From Ascarosepion bandense (taxonomy: Eukaryota; Mollusca; Cephalopoda; Sepiida; Sepiidae): DNA of 64,000 bases. Location: positions 3,072,001-3,136,000 of the forward strand of contig JBBBDQ010001156.1 of NCBI GenBank assembly GCA_037127315.1, given 5' to 3'. This document shows, in pieces, positions 1 through 11,230 of this stretch. The translations under genes and the position numbers were made by a program. The notes below the pieces were generated by a model. That model was not told the origin of the DNA. It worked only from the letters and a program-made list of their open reading frames with translations, and did no database searches. How positions within the stretch are numbered: position 1 is the stretch's first letter; the number at the start of each line of letters is the position of its first letter.

Positions 1-114
1 CTTGTTCTTGAACATCTAGTATTGTAATTTGTGTCCGGGTGACTAGAAGGCAGTTTTAGTTCTGAAAAGAACTAAAACATCAGTAATTTTAAAAGTGTTT
101 TTAATTTATATAAC

Positions 115-304
115 GTTCAAAATTACACAAAACTTGGGATATCAACCTTATTTCTTCAAAATGCCAAAGGATCAGGGTTCAAGTGAGATGTTTCGTGATG
201 TAAGATTTTGAAGTTCCACAGAGTTGGTGATTTGAAAAATTCAGGCCAAATTGGATTTTCGATCCAAATCGGTCTTTTGGTCGTAATTAAACTTATAGCT
301 TGAA
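115..304. repeat. Diverged direct repeat, copy 1
   Basis: This stretch recurs at 645-895 in the same orientation. Shared landmarks are TTCAAAATGCCAA, ATCAGGGTT, GGTGAGAGGTTTTG-like and GAAGTTCCACAGAG, followed by a TCGGTCCAAATCGG-like segment. A third short echo lies at 890-925. I do not recognise the family; it looks like an old tandem or dispersed repeat. No coding potential is evident. Confidence 0.6.
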
Positions 305-644
305 TAATTTCTTCGCAATCAAAATGGAATAGCCTATCATTTATCTAAAGTAAAATCAAGGCGTAACGTACGTGATAACTTGCTAACCGTTGGAGGAAAA
401 AGCTGAATCGGGCCACACTGGCTTTATATAGACACATTATACCTTTTTGGAATCAGAATGATTCCGGAATTAAATATCTGCCCCTCATCTGGTGCTTAAC
501 ATCCAGCATTGAGATTTATATTCGAATGAAGAGGGAACTAATAAAATTTAACATTTTAGGATAAATGAAAAAATGAGTAATTTTAAATTTTTTAATTTAA
601 TATTGAGTTTAAAGTAACACATATAATTTGAAATGTATGTTTTA

Positions 645-895
645 ATTCAGTTTTAAATATCACCAAAGCTTTGTGAATTGAAGAAATCAATTTTATTTTT
701 TCAAAATGCCAAGGAATCAGGGTTAAGGTGAGAGGTTTTGTGCTGTAAGGTTTTGAAGATCCACAGAGTTTGAGAAATAAAGAACTCAATTTAATACAGT
801 GCTTGTGATTTTAAAAACATAATTATCGGCTTTGAATTTGAATTTCGGTCCAAATCGGAGTTTGGGCCCAAATCAGATCTGTAGCCCGAATCAGA
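645..895. repeat. Diverged direct repeat, copy 2
   Basis: Second copy of the repeat at 115-304, longer by an internal insertion of roughly 60 bases. The intervening bases 305-644 and the following 905-1300 show nothing recognisable. Confidence 0.6.
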
Positions 896-1299
896 GTTAA
901 AGTGAGGTTTTGAAGTTCCATGGAGGAAATTGAAGAATTTAATCTTATTTATTCAAGACTATCATTGATGTTTTCTAAGCTAGACCAGAGGTCCTTTTCG
1001 TTTGAGACTAGTGGACTAGTTAGCTCTCCGCAGTCGGCAATGGATGCGGCTTTTAAGCTGGTTGTCAATGAAATTAAGTTTTTATTTTGTCTGAAATTAT
1101 TTAATTAATCAAATATATTCTAATTTATGTCCTTATAATTTAAATCTAATTTGTGTAGCGATGTCAGTGTCAGTCGATATCTTGTTCAATGGAAATATTT
1201 GAGCTGTCAAAAAATTGTTTCAGGCATTTATTTGCCCTAGTGATTATTTGTTTAACTAAAACGGCAAATTTTCTGCTGTTAAATCATCCTCTTCTAGCC

Positions 1300-1690
1300 T
1301 TGAAATGGTAATTTTCCTGCTCTTTTTATGGGTGACTTATTTTCCACTGAAATCACGCTTCTATCACTGCTCCATCGCTATTTCGAGCTCCATTCTTTAG
1401 CTTTACCAATTCAAACATGTACATTTACAACGCGACATGCTACTTCCACCGAGGTGAATCCCGCTCATTTCCTCTATATTTGAAATGTGAAAAAAAGTTT
1501 CCACTTAAAAAGCTATTTCCCGGGAGCTGCTACTTTGTGGAACGAATTCATTTCTATCCGAAACACATAAATCTTTATCTTATCCTCGTAATCTTTATTT
1601 TACTTATCCTTTTCTTTCATTCATATCGCGCGCTTTATTTATCATTAGCATTTTAATACTAACCCCCTACCATGAGTGGCTCCAGAGCCT
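1300..1690 (+). pseudogene. LINE (CR1-like) reverse transcriptase C-terminal tail
   Basis: The plus strand reads SYFPGAATLWNEFIS at about 1510-1555, the F-P-R-T-A-x-L-W-N-x-L signature that closes the reverse transcriptase ORF of CR1/Jockey-type LINEs. Downstream is a 3' UTR-like segment (CCCTACCATGAGTGGCTC, about 1665-1685) that recurs after other LINE tails here at about 13330 and 17065. The reading frame is broken and 5' truncated. Family knowledge gives the role (retrotransposition); this copy is dead. Confidence 0.6.
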
Positions 1691-2553
1691 TATGTGGAGA
1701 GAATTTTTGTTGTTGTGTAATGTTTTTAAATCTTGAGAAGTATTAAGCAATCAACCACCTCATGGGTAATATCTGTAGCCAGTTATACTCTTGAATGCTT
1801 TCTATGTAGATGAGTCACCTCATTTCCGTGTATGGAAAAGGTTTCATTCATTTATTTTCGCTAGAACTTCTTTTGTCTCTTCGCTATCTTCATCCCTCTC
1901 ACCAAGTGGTTGTCTAGACATGGGAGCTTGTGATCTTTTTCGTTTTTCATAGTTGTGTTCCTTGGTCATTTTCAGAATCTATACTGTTCCCGATTTCGTT
2001 ATCATATCTGACTTTCGTTGGCATGACACTTTCGCTTTCATTATTTCTGACTTACTGGACGTTTCTTCATCGTTATCGTTTTGCAATCTAACTTTGTCTG
2101 CATACGCTTATTTCCATTTCCATTATCTCTCATATTGTTCAGTCCACTTTGCCTTATAAATCTTACCTCTTGTAGATTCTTTTTATACCACAGTTTTTCG
2201 TTAGTGGCATAAGACATGGGGCTCTAATTTGTCTTCTCATGAGGGCATTCGGGCTTTTAGATCTCCCAGCATGTCCTATTGTCCTTTAACTTTAAAATCA
2301 AGGAGGAAATGCTTTTATTTTTTCTTTCTTTCTGTTGTAGACATATTTCAGTCAGTTTTTAAAAGTTTGCGAAATTCTTTTTGCTAATCCGTGTAATTGC
2401 TGATGGTACGATGTGGTTTGATATGATTTGCATCCAGTTTTGTTCAAACTTTGGCATAGTTTCTCGTCCCAGAATTCTGAGGCTAGGTTGGATACTAGCG
2501 TTTACGAAATTCTGTTTCTTTGAAATGTGATTCTTTTCGTTCTATTGAATTAC
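1691..2553. other. No recognisable feature
   Basis: AT-rich unique-looking sequence. Short open frames (for example 1953-2159) lack any recognisable motif. I see no RNA gene or repeat boundary until RL1 begins at about 2554. Confidence 0.5.
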
Positions 2554-3062
2554 TAGCAGTATAGCCCGGCGTTGCTCGGGTGTAATGAAAGCTTTAAAAC
2601 TAATCCATGATACTGGAGTTCAGACTCTTTGGACGTTGGCACAAAAGACTAAAAAGCAATAGTTGTTTCCAGTTTAAGCGAAACCGTAGACTGAAAGAAA
2701 AATGAATGGATGTAAGTCAAATTTTGATTTCCTGGTATCGATATGAAATTTTCTGCACTATTGTAAAAACTGCAACCTTGAAACTTCTGAATATCGTTCC
2801 TTATGTTTTTGTCTATGAGTGTATGAAATTTGATTAAAATCGGACCGGTCCTTCTATAACTCGATTTATCGATTATCGATATTGATCGGGGGTACCTAGA
2901 CACAAATCCAAGCTAAAAACACTCGCAGACGCTTATAGTACAACTGTGTAAATTTTCAAGAAAATCGGTTCAGCCACTTTGGAGTCTATAGGTAACGAAT
3001 ACGCAGACACACAGACACACATACACACACAGACAAAATTTCATTTATAAATAAGTTTAGAT
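2554..3062 (+). repeat. RL1 dispersed repeat, copy 1
   Basis: Begins ACTAGCAGTATAGCCCGGCG and ends in CAGACACACAGACACACAT-type repeats followed by ATTTATAAATAAGTTTAG. A second, highly similar copy lies at 33178-33892 and a related element with the same kind of ends at 34548-35433. An internal GATTAAAATCGGACC...AAATCGGTTCAGCC segment is shared. The class is not established: similar-looking sequence is common in invertebrate genomes, but I cannot assign it to a named superfamily without a database search. Confidence 0.7.
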
Positions 3063-3260
3063 TTCTACACAAACGTTTAAAATGATTCAATTGAAACATT
3101 TTTCACACTATTTTTAAAAGCCGTAAACTTTCTGCTTTATTCCTTAGTTTATAACCGCATCAAACGCATATTCTTCTATCTTTGCCACGTACCAGATCCG
3201 TAACTTTTGTTGTGATAAATTTCTTAATCAGTTCTTGTTGCTGAACAAATTCGACTAACT

Positions 3261-3530
3261 ATTCTATTGACGAGTTCGAATTCCACTTGAATTTCTTGCA
3301 TTCTCTTACGGACAAATACCCTTGGGAAAGGTATTAATCCGTCTCTTCCCTCCAGTTATGGGTTAAATAATAGGACAGGTTGGGTTCTATAGCCTTGGTC
3401 GGCAACCAGTCTACCGCAGAAAGCAATGGCAACATAATGCGGGATAATCTTCTGCCCAGTCAGTCATGTCTCTTTCGAGATATGATCGCCCAAGTGTGTA
3501 TCACGTATGGCACTTAACTGACTGACTAAA
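3261..3530 (+). mobile_element. SINE family A, 5' truncated
   Basis: Copy of the tRNA-derived SINE that dominates the window. It starts in the B-box region (GAGTTCGAATTCCA) and lacks the A-box end, then runs through AAATACCCTTGGGAAAGG, TAGCCTTGGTCGGCAACC and CAGTCAGTCATGTCTC to the ACTGACTGAC tail. Family A has a tRNA-like head of about 70 bp, a unique body, and a short ACTG-repeat tail. Confidence 0.85.
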
Positions 3531-3607
3531 GTTTCTCTCTTTCTTTTTTATTAAAAAATCTTGAATATTCCTCCCCCTTAATGAATTCTTTTCAGTCCAA
3601 TACACAC

Positions 3608-4196
3608 TTATGTGCGTTGTGGTACAGTGGATATCGGCTCGGAAATTCCAGTTGAATCCGTTGTATTCACTTACGCGCAAATACCCTTGGGAAAGGTATT
3701 AATCCGTCTCTTCCCTCTAATTATGGGTCAAATAATAGGACAGATTGGGTTCTATAGCCTTGGTCGGCAACCAGTCTACCGCAGAAAGCAATGGCAACCT
3801 ACTGCGGTATAATCTTCTGCCCAGTCAGTCATGTATCTTTCGAGATATGATCGCTCAAGCGTGTTTCACGTCTGGCACTTAACTGACTGACTGAATATAA
3901 TAGTTAGAATCATGATTAAGGCTCCTTCTGGTCATATAGTGGGGGATCGGTTTTATATTATTATGAAGTAATACACAAATCCCCCACTAATTGCTACGTA
4001 ATAATATAATACATCTCTTCTCCCTCTAATTAGGGGTTAAATAGCAGGACAGATTGGGTTCTATAGCCTTGGTCGGCAACCAGTCTACCGCAGAAATCAA
4101 TGGCAACCTACTGCGGGATAATCTTCCACCCAGTCAGTCATGTCTCTTTCGAGACATGATCACCCAAAGCGTGTATCACGTATGGAACTCAACTAA
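3608..4196 (+). mobile_element. Dimeric SINE family A, copy 1
   Basis: A monomer with tRNA head (3611-3896) is followed by a linker of about 120 bp (3897-4015) and a second monomer lacking the head (4016-4196). The first monomer has a short deletion in the head. The linker contains the inverted pair AGTGGGGGATC / ATCCCCCACT. The same order of parts occurs at 9301-9905 (+), 19915-20490 (-) and 56314-56890 (-), so the dimer probably moved as a unit. RNA polymerase III promoter boxes lie in the head of the first monomer. Confidence 0.8.
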
Positions 4197-5260
4197 TTCT
4201 ATTGACAACTTTCCCAATTGTAACTGTATTAAATTCATTTGTCAACATTCCTCATTTTGAAACCGTTTACCAATTTCATTTGAACCCAAGGCTCTATCCT
4301 ACTCTTTTTCTGATCTTCATCAATGATCATCTTGAAGTAATCATTTCCCAAATAGGCATCTATGCAGATGACTCCACCATTTAATCTCGTCTCAATAAGA
4401 AATCTCCCAAGGCTGATAAAATAAACCTCGCTGCTGCTCTTGAAAAGGACCTTCGATCTTTGTTGGAATCGGGTAGGAAATGGCTCGTAAATTTTAATGC
4501 TTCCAAAACGAAGCTGCTCTCCTTTAACCACTATAAAAGAAGTTTGATAGCTTCCAACAGTATAGATGAGGTTAGTCTCTTAGAAAACACTACACAGTGT
4601 CTCCATGGTCTCAATCTCAACCAACCTCAAATGGAAGGACTAGATCGAATTAATAGCTGCACCTATCACTAACAATGTTGGGTGACTTTGTCAGGCCAAA
4701 ATGTTTTTTTGCCAGAATCCATTTTGTACATTTATAAATCTACCATTCAGCAGTGTATTTAATTTCAGTTGCCATGTCTGGTCGGATGCTTCTGGTATTT
4801 ATATTCACGTTCACGACAAAATTTTAAAAAGACCTGCAACATAGTTGATCCTGATTTGGCCTTTAGTCACTTTCTCGTAGACGGGATGTGGCTTCTTTCT
4901 ATCTTTTTTCGTTTTTTTTTTTTAATATTTACAAATATTTTTACAGGTTCTGCTCTGATGAGCTTCTTTCCCTGGTATCCTAACCAAATGAATTTGCTCG
5001 TGCTACCAGATTGGCATCAATGTCCCTCCATTTTACCGTCAAAATAGTCAAATGTAACCGCCACTTCTACCCCAACAGTTTCTTTTCTCGCACTTCCCGC
5101 CTGTGGAACTCCCTTTCATATATTTGTCCCTACAATCTCCACAAGTTTAAATGCAACGTCAGTTGCCATTTCTACTTCTCTAAATTTCATCGGCCTTCCT
5201 AAATCGCATCCATTTTCATCCATTTTTCGGCATCACCTGTACCTTATTTTTCTCTCTTTG
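4197..5260 (+). pseudogene. CR1-like LINE reverse transcriptase fragment
   Basis: At 4280-4384 the plus strand encodes TLFLIFINDHLEV...IGIYADDSTI, containing the reverse transcriptase catalytic YADD. It continues with LESGRKWLVNFNASKTKLLS (about 4460-4525), a degraded HVWSDASG segment (about 4770-4800), DVAS-like and CSDELLSL-like pieces in shifting frames (4880-4970), and closes with NSFFSRTSRLWNSLS at about 5085-5125. The order and spacing match the C-terminal half of CR1-type LINE ORF2. Stops and frameshifts show that it is dead. It abuts the dimeric SINE on its left. The 5' endonuclease region is absent. Confidence 0.85.
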
Positions 5261-5576
5261 TAACCCCCCTACACACCACTGGTAGTCCTGCCTTACTTTC
5301 ATTCAATTTTTGAAAAATTTTCATGAACTTAGCTCTGTCTGTATTCACTAACTTTTTCTCAGGTGTTGTGTTTTTTTAATATTAGCTGACTTATATTGCC
5401 GAACTTCATTTTCCCCATCTGGCTTTTTATATGCAGTGGCTGGTACTTTTATAATAATCTCACAACTCGCAGTTACCAAGAAGACATCAGTTATCTGGTT
5501 AGCTTTTTTGCTCTAGGATTAGCTGCTAGACTCCTAAGCCATGCTTGAGGGAATATTTCCAAATTCAAACACAGCG

Positions 5577-5745
5577 AAGTCATTTAAAAATTGTATTCTA
5601 AAACATTGACAAGGGAATATGTGTAAAAATTTCAAGAATATCATTTATGGTAAATAGGGGCAAAAATTTCTAGAATACCATTTCTCTCTTTGCTTGGTGA
5701 AACGTTTCTTTTAATAGCAGTCTTTTTGTCAAACTTTAAAATTCA
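5577..5745. repeat. Dispersed repeat pair with 10385-10530
   Basis: Shares a GGGCAAAAATT..TAGAATACCATTTCTCTCTTTG core and an AATAGCAGTCTTTTTGTCAAACTTTAAA-like end with 10385-10530. Family unknown. The flanking 5261-5576 and 5746-6038 show nothing else recognisable. Confidence 0.5.
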
Positions 5746-6038
5746 TTAGTATTAATAAAAAGGAGAACAAATTTCTAATTTTTGAAACCAGAAGTTTATG
5801 GTTTGTTTTAGTAGAGATTAAGTGGTAACAAGATTTGTCAACATGTCAAAATTCAAACAGCGAAACCATTAAAAATTTGAATTCTGAAATATTGTCTCTA
5901 GTTTTTTTCCGACGGTTTAACATGGATTTAATGACAACTCAACGTAAGACTAGTAAAGTTGGAGACAAATTTCCAACTTCCTTTTTCCCAATAACAGGAC
6001 GAAATTTTTATTTTCCCAACTTTTCATTTTCTTTCTAT

Positions 6039-6262
6039 AATGAGTCAGTCAGTGAAGTGCCATACGTGATACACGCTTGGACGATCATGTCTTTTTCGAA
6101 CTATGACAGACTGGTTGCCAACCAAAGCTATAAAATTCAATCTGTCCTGCTTTTCAGCTGAAGGGAGAATAGGATATTTGTACGCAAGGGAATACAACGA
6201 ATTCAACTGAAATTCGAACTCGGCTCTCCTATTTTTCATTCCATTGCACCACAACGCATATC
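6039..6262 (-). mobile_element. SINE family A, internally deleted
   Basis: Minus-strand copy: the head ends at the GCACCACAACGC complement near 6250 and the tail at 6040. The segment carrying the CTACTGCGGGATAATC block is missing, so the ACATGATCG block sits next to GACTGGTTGCC. Confidence 0.8.
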
Positions 6263-6435
6263 TCTATACTCTTTCAATTATACTCTTCTGTAAAAGTATC
6301 ATTCATACCCTAACAATTTTTCTTCTCCGTTACAACAACCTATCTCAGTTGGATGGATACAGTTACTCCTTTTTTTTCTGAGCATTTAATTATCAATATC
6401 ATTAAAATTCGAATTAATATATATATATATATACA

Positions 6436-8005
6436 CAGTGACACGCATAAATATTTGAGACGTTATTTTCTGTTGTAATTCTAGTTTATGTTCGCCATTT
6501 TGGCTGATATTTGGTAAGTAATATCTCGTAAAGTTGTTTTAGTTGTATAAGGAAGGAAAATTAAAAACTCATGGTTGAATCCATTTTTTAAATTTTTTAT
6601 CAAAGTTCAAAATTACCCTATGCAAAAGTATTAGACAAATGACATTTTTTTTAATTTCCTATCGAAACATTTTATTTTAAAAGATTTAAATATTCAAATT
6701 TTTGAAAGTACTGGAATGTTATCACTGACCAATCAGAGAAGCACACAATTGCTTACAAGATAGTTCTTCTAATCATCTGACTCTTCCATGTGCATTCTAT
6801 AATTCAAGGATTAAAAATGGCAAAAACTAAAGAATTATCCAGAGATTTGCGAGATAGAACTATTGAGCGTCACAAAGGAGGACAAGGTTACCGAAAAATT
6901 AGCAAAGAAATGAATCTAGCACTAAATACAGTAGGAAATATCCGAAAGTATAAGAAGTATGGTGACGGTACAGCAAACCTTCCAAGAAATGGAAGACCGA
7001 GAAAAATAAATGAGAGGACTTCAAGGTGGATCAGCAGAAATGTGCAAAAAAAAACTTTCTTTACTCGTTCTGAAATTAAAACTGATCTTAAGGGTGCTGG
7101 AATTAATGTAAGTAAGAATACTATTAGCAGAGCTCTATATCGTACAGGCTTTCGTTTCATTCAAGATCACCAAGAAAAATGCCTTTACTGAAAACCAAAC
7201 ATGTCAAAGACCGATTAAAGTTTGTCGAAACTTATGAAAAGAAAGGTATGCAGTTTTGGGAAAAGGTGATCTGGTCGGATGAAACGAAAGTTGAACTATT
7301 CGGAAGTAACACAGCGACAAGTGTTTGACGAAAAAATAGTACTGCCTTCAACAAGCACACTACCATCTCTACGGTTAAGTTTGGGGGTGGTTCCATTATG
7401 ATATGGGGATGCTTTTCATTCAAGGACACTGGTGAGTTACCAGTTATCCATGGTAAAATTAATGATAGCATGTACATGGAGATTCTAGAGAAGAACCTTC
7501 AGAAATCTGCAAATTCTTTAAGACATGGTCGGATTCCCTGCTTCAAGACGAAAATGATCCCAAACATACCGCAGAACTTATAAAGGAATGGTTTGAAAAT
7601 AAATCTCAATTGGCCAAGTCAGTCTACTGACTCGAATCCAATTGAGAATTCGGGGAGACTTTGAAGGTTAAATTTCATAAACGGAATCCACAATATATCA
7701 AGCAAGAATGGGGTAAAGTAATGGTGGATCAGTGTGGAAAACTTGTGGCCAACTATAGAAAGTGACTGGAAGCAGTGAAACAAAACAGAGTCTACGCAAC
7801 AAAATATTAAATTGATGAATCTAATACTTTTGCATAGGGTAATTTCATAAACAAATGGATTCAACCATGAGTTTTTAATTTTCCTTCCACATACAACTAA
7901 AACAACTTTACGAGATATTACTGACCAAATATCAGGAAAAATGGCGAACATAAACTAGAGTTATAACAGAAAATAACATGTATCCAATACTTATGCGTGT
8001 CACTG
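6436..8005 (+). mobile_element. Tc1-like DNA transposon, full length but inactive
   Basis: About 1.57 kb, the usual size for Tc1. The left end starts CAGTGACACGCATAA at 6436 and the right end closes TTATGCGTGTCACTG at 8005. The right end is followed by TA; the left is preceded by CA, a probable mutated TA target duplication at the edge of a (TA)n tract. The two ends form inverted repeats of about 190 bp, with shared landmarks GTTTATGTTCGCCATTTT, AATATCTCGTAAAGTTG and CTCATGGTTGAATCC. Between them lies a broken transposase gene (6817-7810). Confidence 0.93.
6817..7810 (+). pseudogene. Tc1-like transposase pseudogene
   Basis: Encodes a DD34E transposase that would cut at the element ends and insert at TA. 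The ATG at 6817 gives MAKTKELSRDLRDRTIERH, the usual start of vertebrate and invertebrate Tc1 proteins, with a paired-like helix-turn-helix to about residue 110. The frame breaks near 7180, then resumes as WEKVIWSDETKVELFGS (first catalytic D). A TGA at about 7327 replaces a codon just after it. FGGGSIMIWGCFS follows, another frameshift near 7530, QDENDPKHTA (second D), and WPSQSTDSNPIEN (the E), ending in VYATKY-stop at 7810. At least two frameshifts and several stops; the catalytic triad itself is still readable. Confidence 0.93.
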
Positions 8006-8009
8006 TATA

Positions 8010-8575
8010 CCTTTGTTGCTATTATCACAGTTGTTCGACCGATATAACTCAAGGTTTCTTCAGACGCCTGTTGATTACAAACCTACATAACAAAAAGCGT
8101 TCGTTCTCTAATTTGTAGAAGGCGTGATTGTACATTTAATACCAAGTCCAGAAAATACAGTCGGTAACTATGTGGAAATTAGACTATGAATAACTGATCA
8201 GTACTACTAATAAAAAAGAAACATAAAATATCTCTACGCACGGACAGTGGAACGAGAAAAATCTTTCCCAGAAAATTAATCAAAGGATCCAATTCAAAAT
8301 TACTTGAAGGTTTCCCGGATCGAAAAAACCTAAGATGTACAGCAGCCGGAACATTGTGATAATAAAAACGACGATGAGTACATAGACTAGGTATAAATAA
8401 TGCAAAGTGTGGAATAAATACGTACCACATTTTAAACTGTCACCCGTGTATTGTTTGTAAACTGAAGCTAAATGACAATGGTTTTTTTCATCCAGGTAAT
8501 ATCTTACAATCTTTCCAGATATCATCAGTTTTCATCATGAATTGAACCAGTACATACAGTGCGTTTTTCGTTGAA
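8010..8575. other. No recognisable feature
   Basis: AT-rich sequence between the Tc1 element and the next repeat. Open frames on the minus strand (8179-8525) have no recognisable domain. Confidence 0.5.
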
Positions 8576-8589
8576 ATGTTTTTAATCAC

Positions 8590-8755
8590 AGTTCTGGGTA
8601 TGACGATAAACTACATCCGGCAGCAAAGTCTCTGATCTGGAAGTTTTGAGGAGTATGGAACCACCTCTTAATTGTTGATGTTTCCAGATCCACACTGACG
8701 CGGGGTAGTAGCCTCTGTTAGTGTCCCAGCTATGGATAAATAGTTAACATTGGAA
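8590..8755 (-). repeat. RL2 dispersed repeat, inverted copy
   Basis: The minus strand matches the plus strand at about 39070-39235. Shared pieces are GTTAACTATTT, GTGTGGATCTG-like, CAATTAAGAGGTGGTTCCAT and CTTTGCTGCCGGATG. Family not recognised. Confidence 0.65.
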
Positions 8756-8935
8756 CCGAGGTCAAAACATTATAAATGTATAAAACAGATTTTTACAATA
8801 AAACATCAGAAATACATTTTTTCAAAAAGAATTTTCAGTAATATAGAGTGCTCCAATAAGTTGAACCGATTTAAATGTGAATTAAGTTTAAGTGTCTAAT
8901 GATTTTTTTTTTCAATTTCTTTCAGATTTAACAAC

Positions 8936-9300
8936 TTCAGTGTTTGGTAATTGAAACCAGAGAAAAATTAACAATCGAACAATGTGTTAAAGTTATCGAA
9001 GCCTTTTACGAAAATAGTAAATTTCCCAGGTCTTGTCATCGCTTGAAACAGTGAAGTCAATTGACCTCTAGGTTAATGCGATTTGACACCTTTAGATTTT
9101 TTGCTTTAAAGTCATCTCAAAAGTAAGGTCTATGACAACAAGCCAACAACAATTCAACAGCTGAAGGATGTGATAATAAGGAATATTGTTGAGATCAAAG
9201 AGCAACAATGCAGAGACGTCATCAAAGATTTTAACCATCGTGCGTAGGTGTGCCGCCGAAGCATTGGCGGACATTTGGACAATATTATTTTTCACAACGC
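8936..9300 (+). pseudogene. Mariner-like transposase relic
   Basis: Two pieces of one transposase are recognisable. LTIEQCVKVIEAFYEN (about 8965-9015) matches the N-terminal helix-turn-helix found in one large mariner-type family (DUF4817-like). CDLTPLDF (about 9068-9092) with SHLKSKVYDNKPTTIQQLKD (9110-9170) and VCRRSIGGHLDNIIFHN (9248-9298) match its C-terminus. The DDE core between them is deleted. The following SINE begins immediately at the end. Confidence 0.8.
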
Positions 9301-9905
9301 GGATGTGCTTTGAGGTGAAGTGGATATCGACTCGGAACGACAAATCGAGGAGCCGAGTTCGAATTCCAGTTGAAGTCCTCGAATTCACTTAGGTGCAAAT
9401 ACCCTATCCGTCTCTTTCCTCTAGTCATGGGTTAAATAATAGGACTGTTGGGTTCTATAGCATCGGTTGACAACCAGTTTACCACAGAAAGTAATAGCAA
9501 CCTACTGCGGGATAATCTTCTGCCCAGTCAGTCATGTCTCTTTTGAGACATGATCGCCCTAAGCGTGTACCACGTATGGCACTCAACTGACTGACTGAAT
9601 ATAAAAGTTGAAAACATGAATAAGGATTCTACTGAGCATAAAGTGGGAGATCAGTTTTATATTGTTATGAAGTAATAGACTGATCCCCCACTAATTACTA
9701 CTTAATAATATAATACATCACTTTCCCCTATAGCTATGAGTCAAATAATAGGGCAGATTGGGTTCTATATCCTTGACTGGCAGTCAGTCTACCGCAGAAA
9801 ACAATGGCAACTTACTGCGGGATAATCTTCTGCCCAGTCAGTCATGTATATCTTGTGACATGATCGCCCAAAGCGTGTATTATAATATGGCATTAAACTG
9901 AACTG
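9301..9905 (+). mobile_element. Dimeric SINE family A, copy 2
   Basis: Full monomer with tRNA head (9303-9597), linker (9598-9718) containing GTGGGAGATC / GATCCCCCAC, and headless second monomer (9719-9905). Same arrangement as 3608-4196. In the first monomer the AAATACCC-to-GTATTAATCC section is shortened. Confidence 0.85.
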
Positions 9906-10384
9906 AACTATTTTTCACACATAATTACCATGACGAAATAACATGATCCAACAGTGAAATCAATATAATTTTACCAATAACACTGTTTTATTCATTCTTT
10001 CGATTGTCTTAATGGAACAGCCTATATATTTACTCTCAACAAAACACTCTTTGCAAAAATACGTCAATGAAACTTGATCTACAACTGATTTCTTTCAAAA
10101 AATACACATTATATTCATACGAAACCATCCTAAAAATCTTGTCGGTATTTAATACTCCACTGAAATTGATCTGCCATAAAACAAAATATCCCGCCAATAA
10201 CCTATGAGACTGTTGAATATGTAATTGCAGTACGGTGTGTTTTTTGTGTTTATTTCATGTTACGGTAGAGTTATGATGTTCCGGGTAGAAAATCGATACT
10301 GAAAAATCGATGTTGGAAAAATCGAAAATCGATTTTGAAAATCCCAGGTCCACAGGATGAGCGTCTAAAAAAAAACAGAAACCT
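9906..10384. other. No recognisable feature
   Basis: AT-rich, with no repeat boundary or coding motif that I can identify. A short AAAATCGAT-rich cluster lies at about 10290-10340. Confidence 0.45.
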
Positions 10385-10530
10385 CGGAACGCTGGAAATT
10401 GTCTGCAACAGTTTATGGAAATATAGGCAAAAAATTCGAGAATGCCATTTCTCTCTTTGTGTAAACAACGGTGGAACATTTTTTTAAATAGCAGTTACCT
10501 TGGTTTTCCTGTCAGACTTTAAATGTAGGA
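10385..10530. repeat. Dispersed repeat pair with 5577-5745
   Basis: Direct-orientation relative of 5577-5745: it shares the ATTTCTCTCTTTG core and the GTCAGACTTTAAA-like end. Not coding. Confidence 0.5.
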
Positions 10531-10619
10531 TGTATTTCTGCCACACGGTGTATAAATAATTATCCGTTTCAAATTCCACTGCAAAACTTATCCAAGTGTC
10601 GACTGTGGAAGCGACCACC

Positions 10620-11010
10620 ACACGGTTATAACAAACTAAGAATTAAACTTCGGAGTTCGAAGAAGCCTAACACAGCATCCAAACTGCAATACAACAGACT
10701 CGGGAACGAGCAGGCAGGAAAAACATACAGGCAACGTGAAAAGAACAGACGATGGATGAATTGGAAACGGAAACACGAAATGGGTTGCACTAAGAAAAAT
10801 ACTCTAGTGACATCAGCAAACAACATCGTCCCAAAGAAAAATGAAGAGGGACGGCCTGCAGAATCTAACACTCACAGCGTGGATAGTGGGCAAGAGAGAC
10901 AGATAAAAGTGGTGCGAGTCATACTTTATGGGTTTGAGAAAGTGGATGGCAGGACGGAGATTCGGAGAGATACCAAGAAGAAAAGTGTGCTGAGCGACAA
11001 AGGATAGGGG
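10620..11010 (+). pseudogene. RTE-like LINE reverse transcriptase C-terminal tail
   Basis: The plus strand reads MKRDGLQNLTLTAWIVGKRDR, then a stop, then SYFMGLRKWMAGRRFGEI-like text at about 10845-10985. This is the L-E-N-L-x-L-T-G-x-I-x-G-K-R-x-R-G-R-Q-R tail that ends an abundant LINE family; it also occurs here at 24255, 46633, 48250 and 48735. 5' truncated and interrupted. SINE family B follows directly. Confidence 0.75.
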
Positions 11011-11041
11011 CAAGTAGAAGTCCATATCACTCACCTTCTTG

Positions 11042-11215
11042 GGCACCTTAAGGTGGTGCAATGGTTAGCTAGGTTGTCTCGCTAGAACCATTACAACTGA
11101 GTAGTGAGTTTGATTCTCACTAGGTGTCCCCTGCTGTCGGTCTTGTACCACATCTAAGCTGAGCTTAGAAAATCACTATATTACTTGCCTCCTAAAAGAA
11201 CACAGTATATGAATA
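11042..11215 (+). mobile_element. SINE family B (second tRNA-derived family), copy 1
   Basis: The tRNA-like head contains GGTGCAATGGTTAGCTAGG (A-box region) and GTGAGTTTGATTCTCAC (B-box region), ending TAGGTGTCCC. A second copy with the same body lies at 23350-23632. The sequence is distinct from family A. 3' end uncertain. Confidence 0.75.
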
Positions 11216-11230
11216 AGAAAAGTTTTATAT

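Noticed and set aside
6888..7160. 90-codon minus-strand frame
   Set aside because: Antisense shadow of the Tc1 transposase.
9303..9375. tRNA-like A and B boxes at many SINE heads, considered as true tRNA genes
   Set aside because: No complete cloverleaf with acceptor pairing; each is attached to the same SINE body, so these are SINE promoters.
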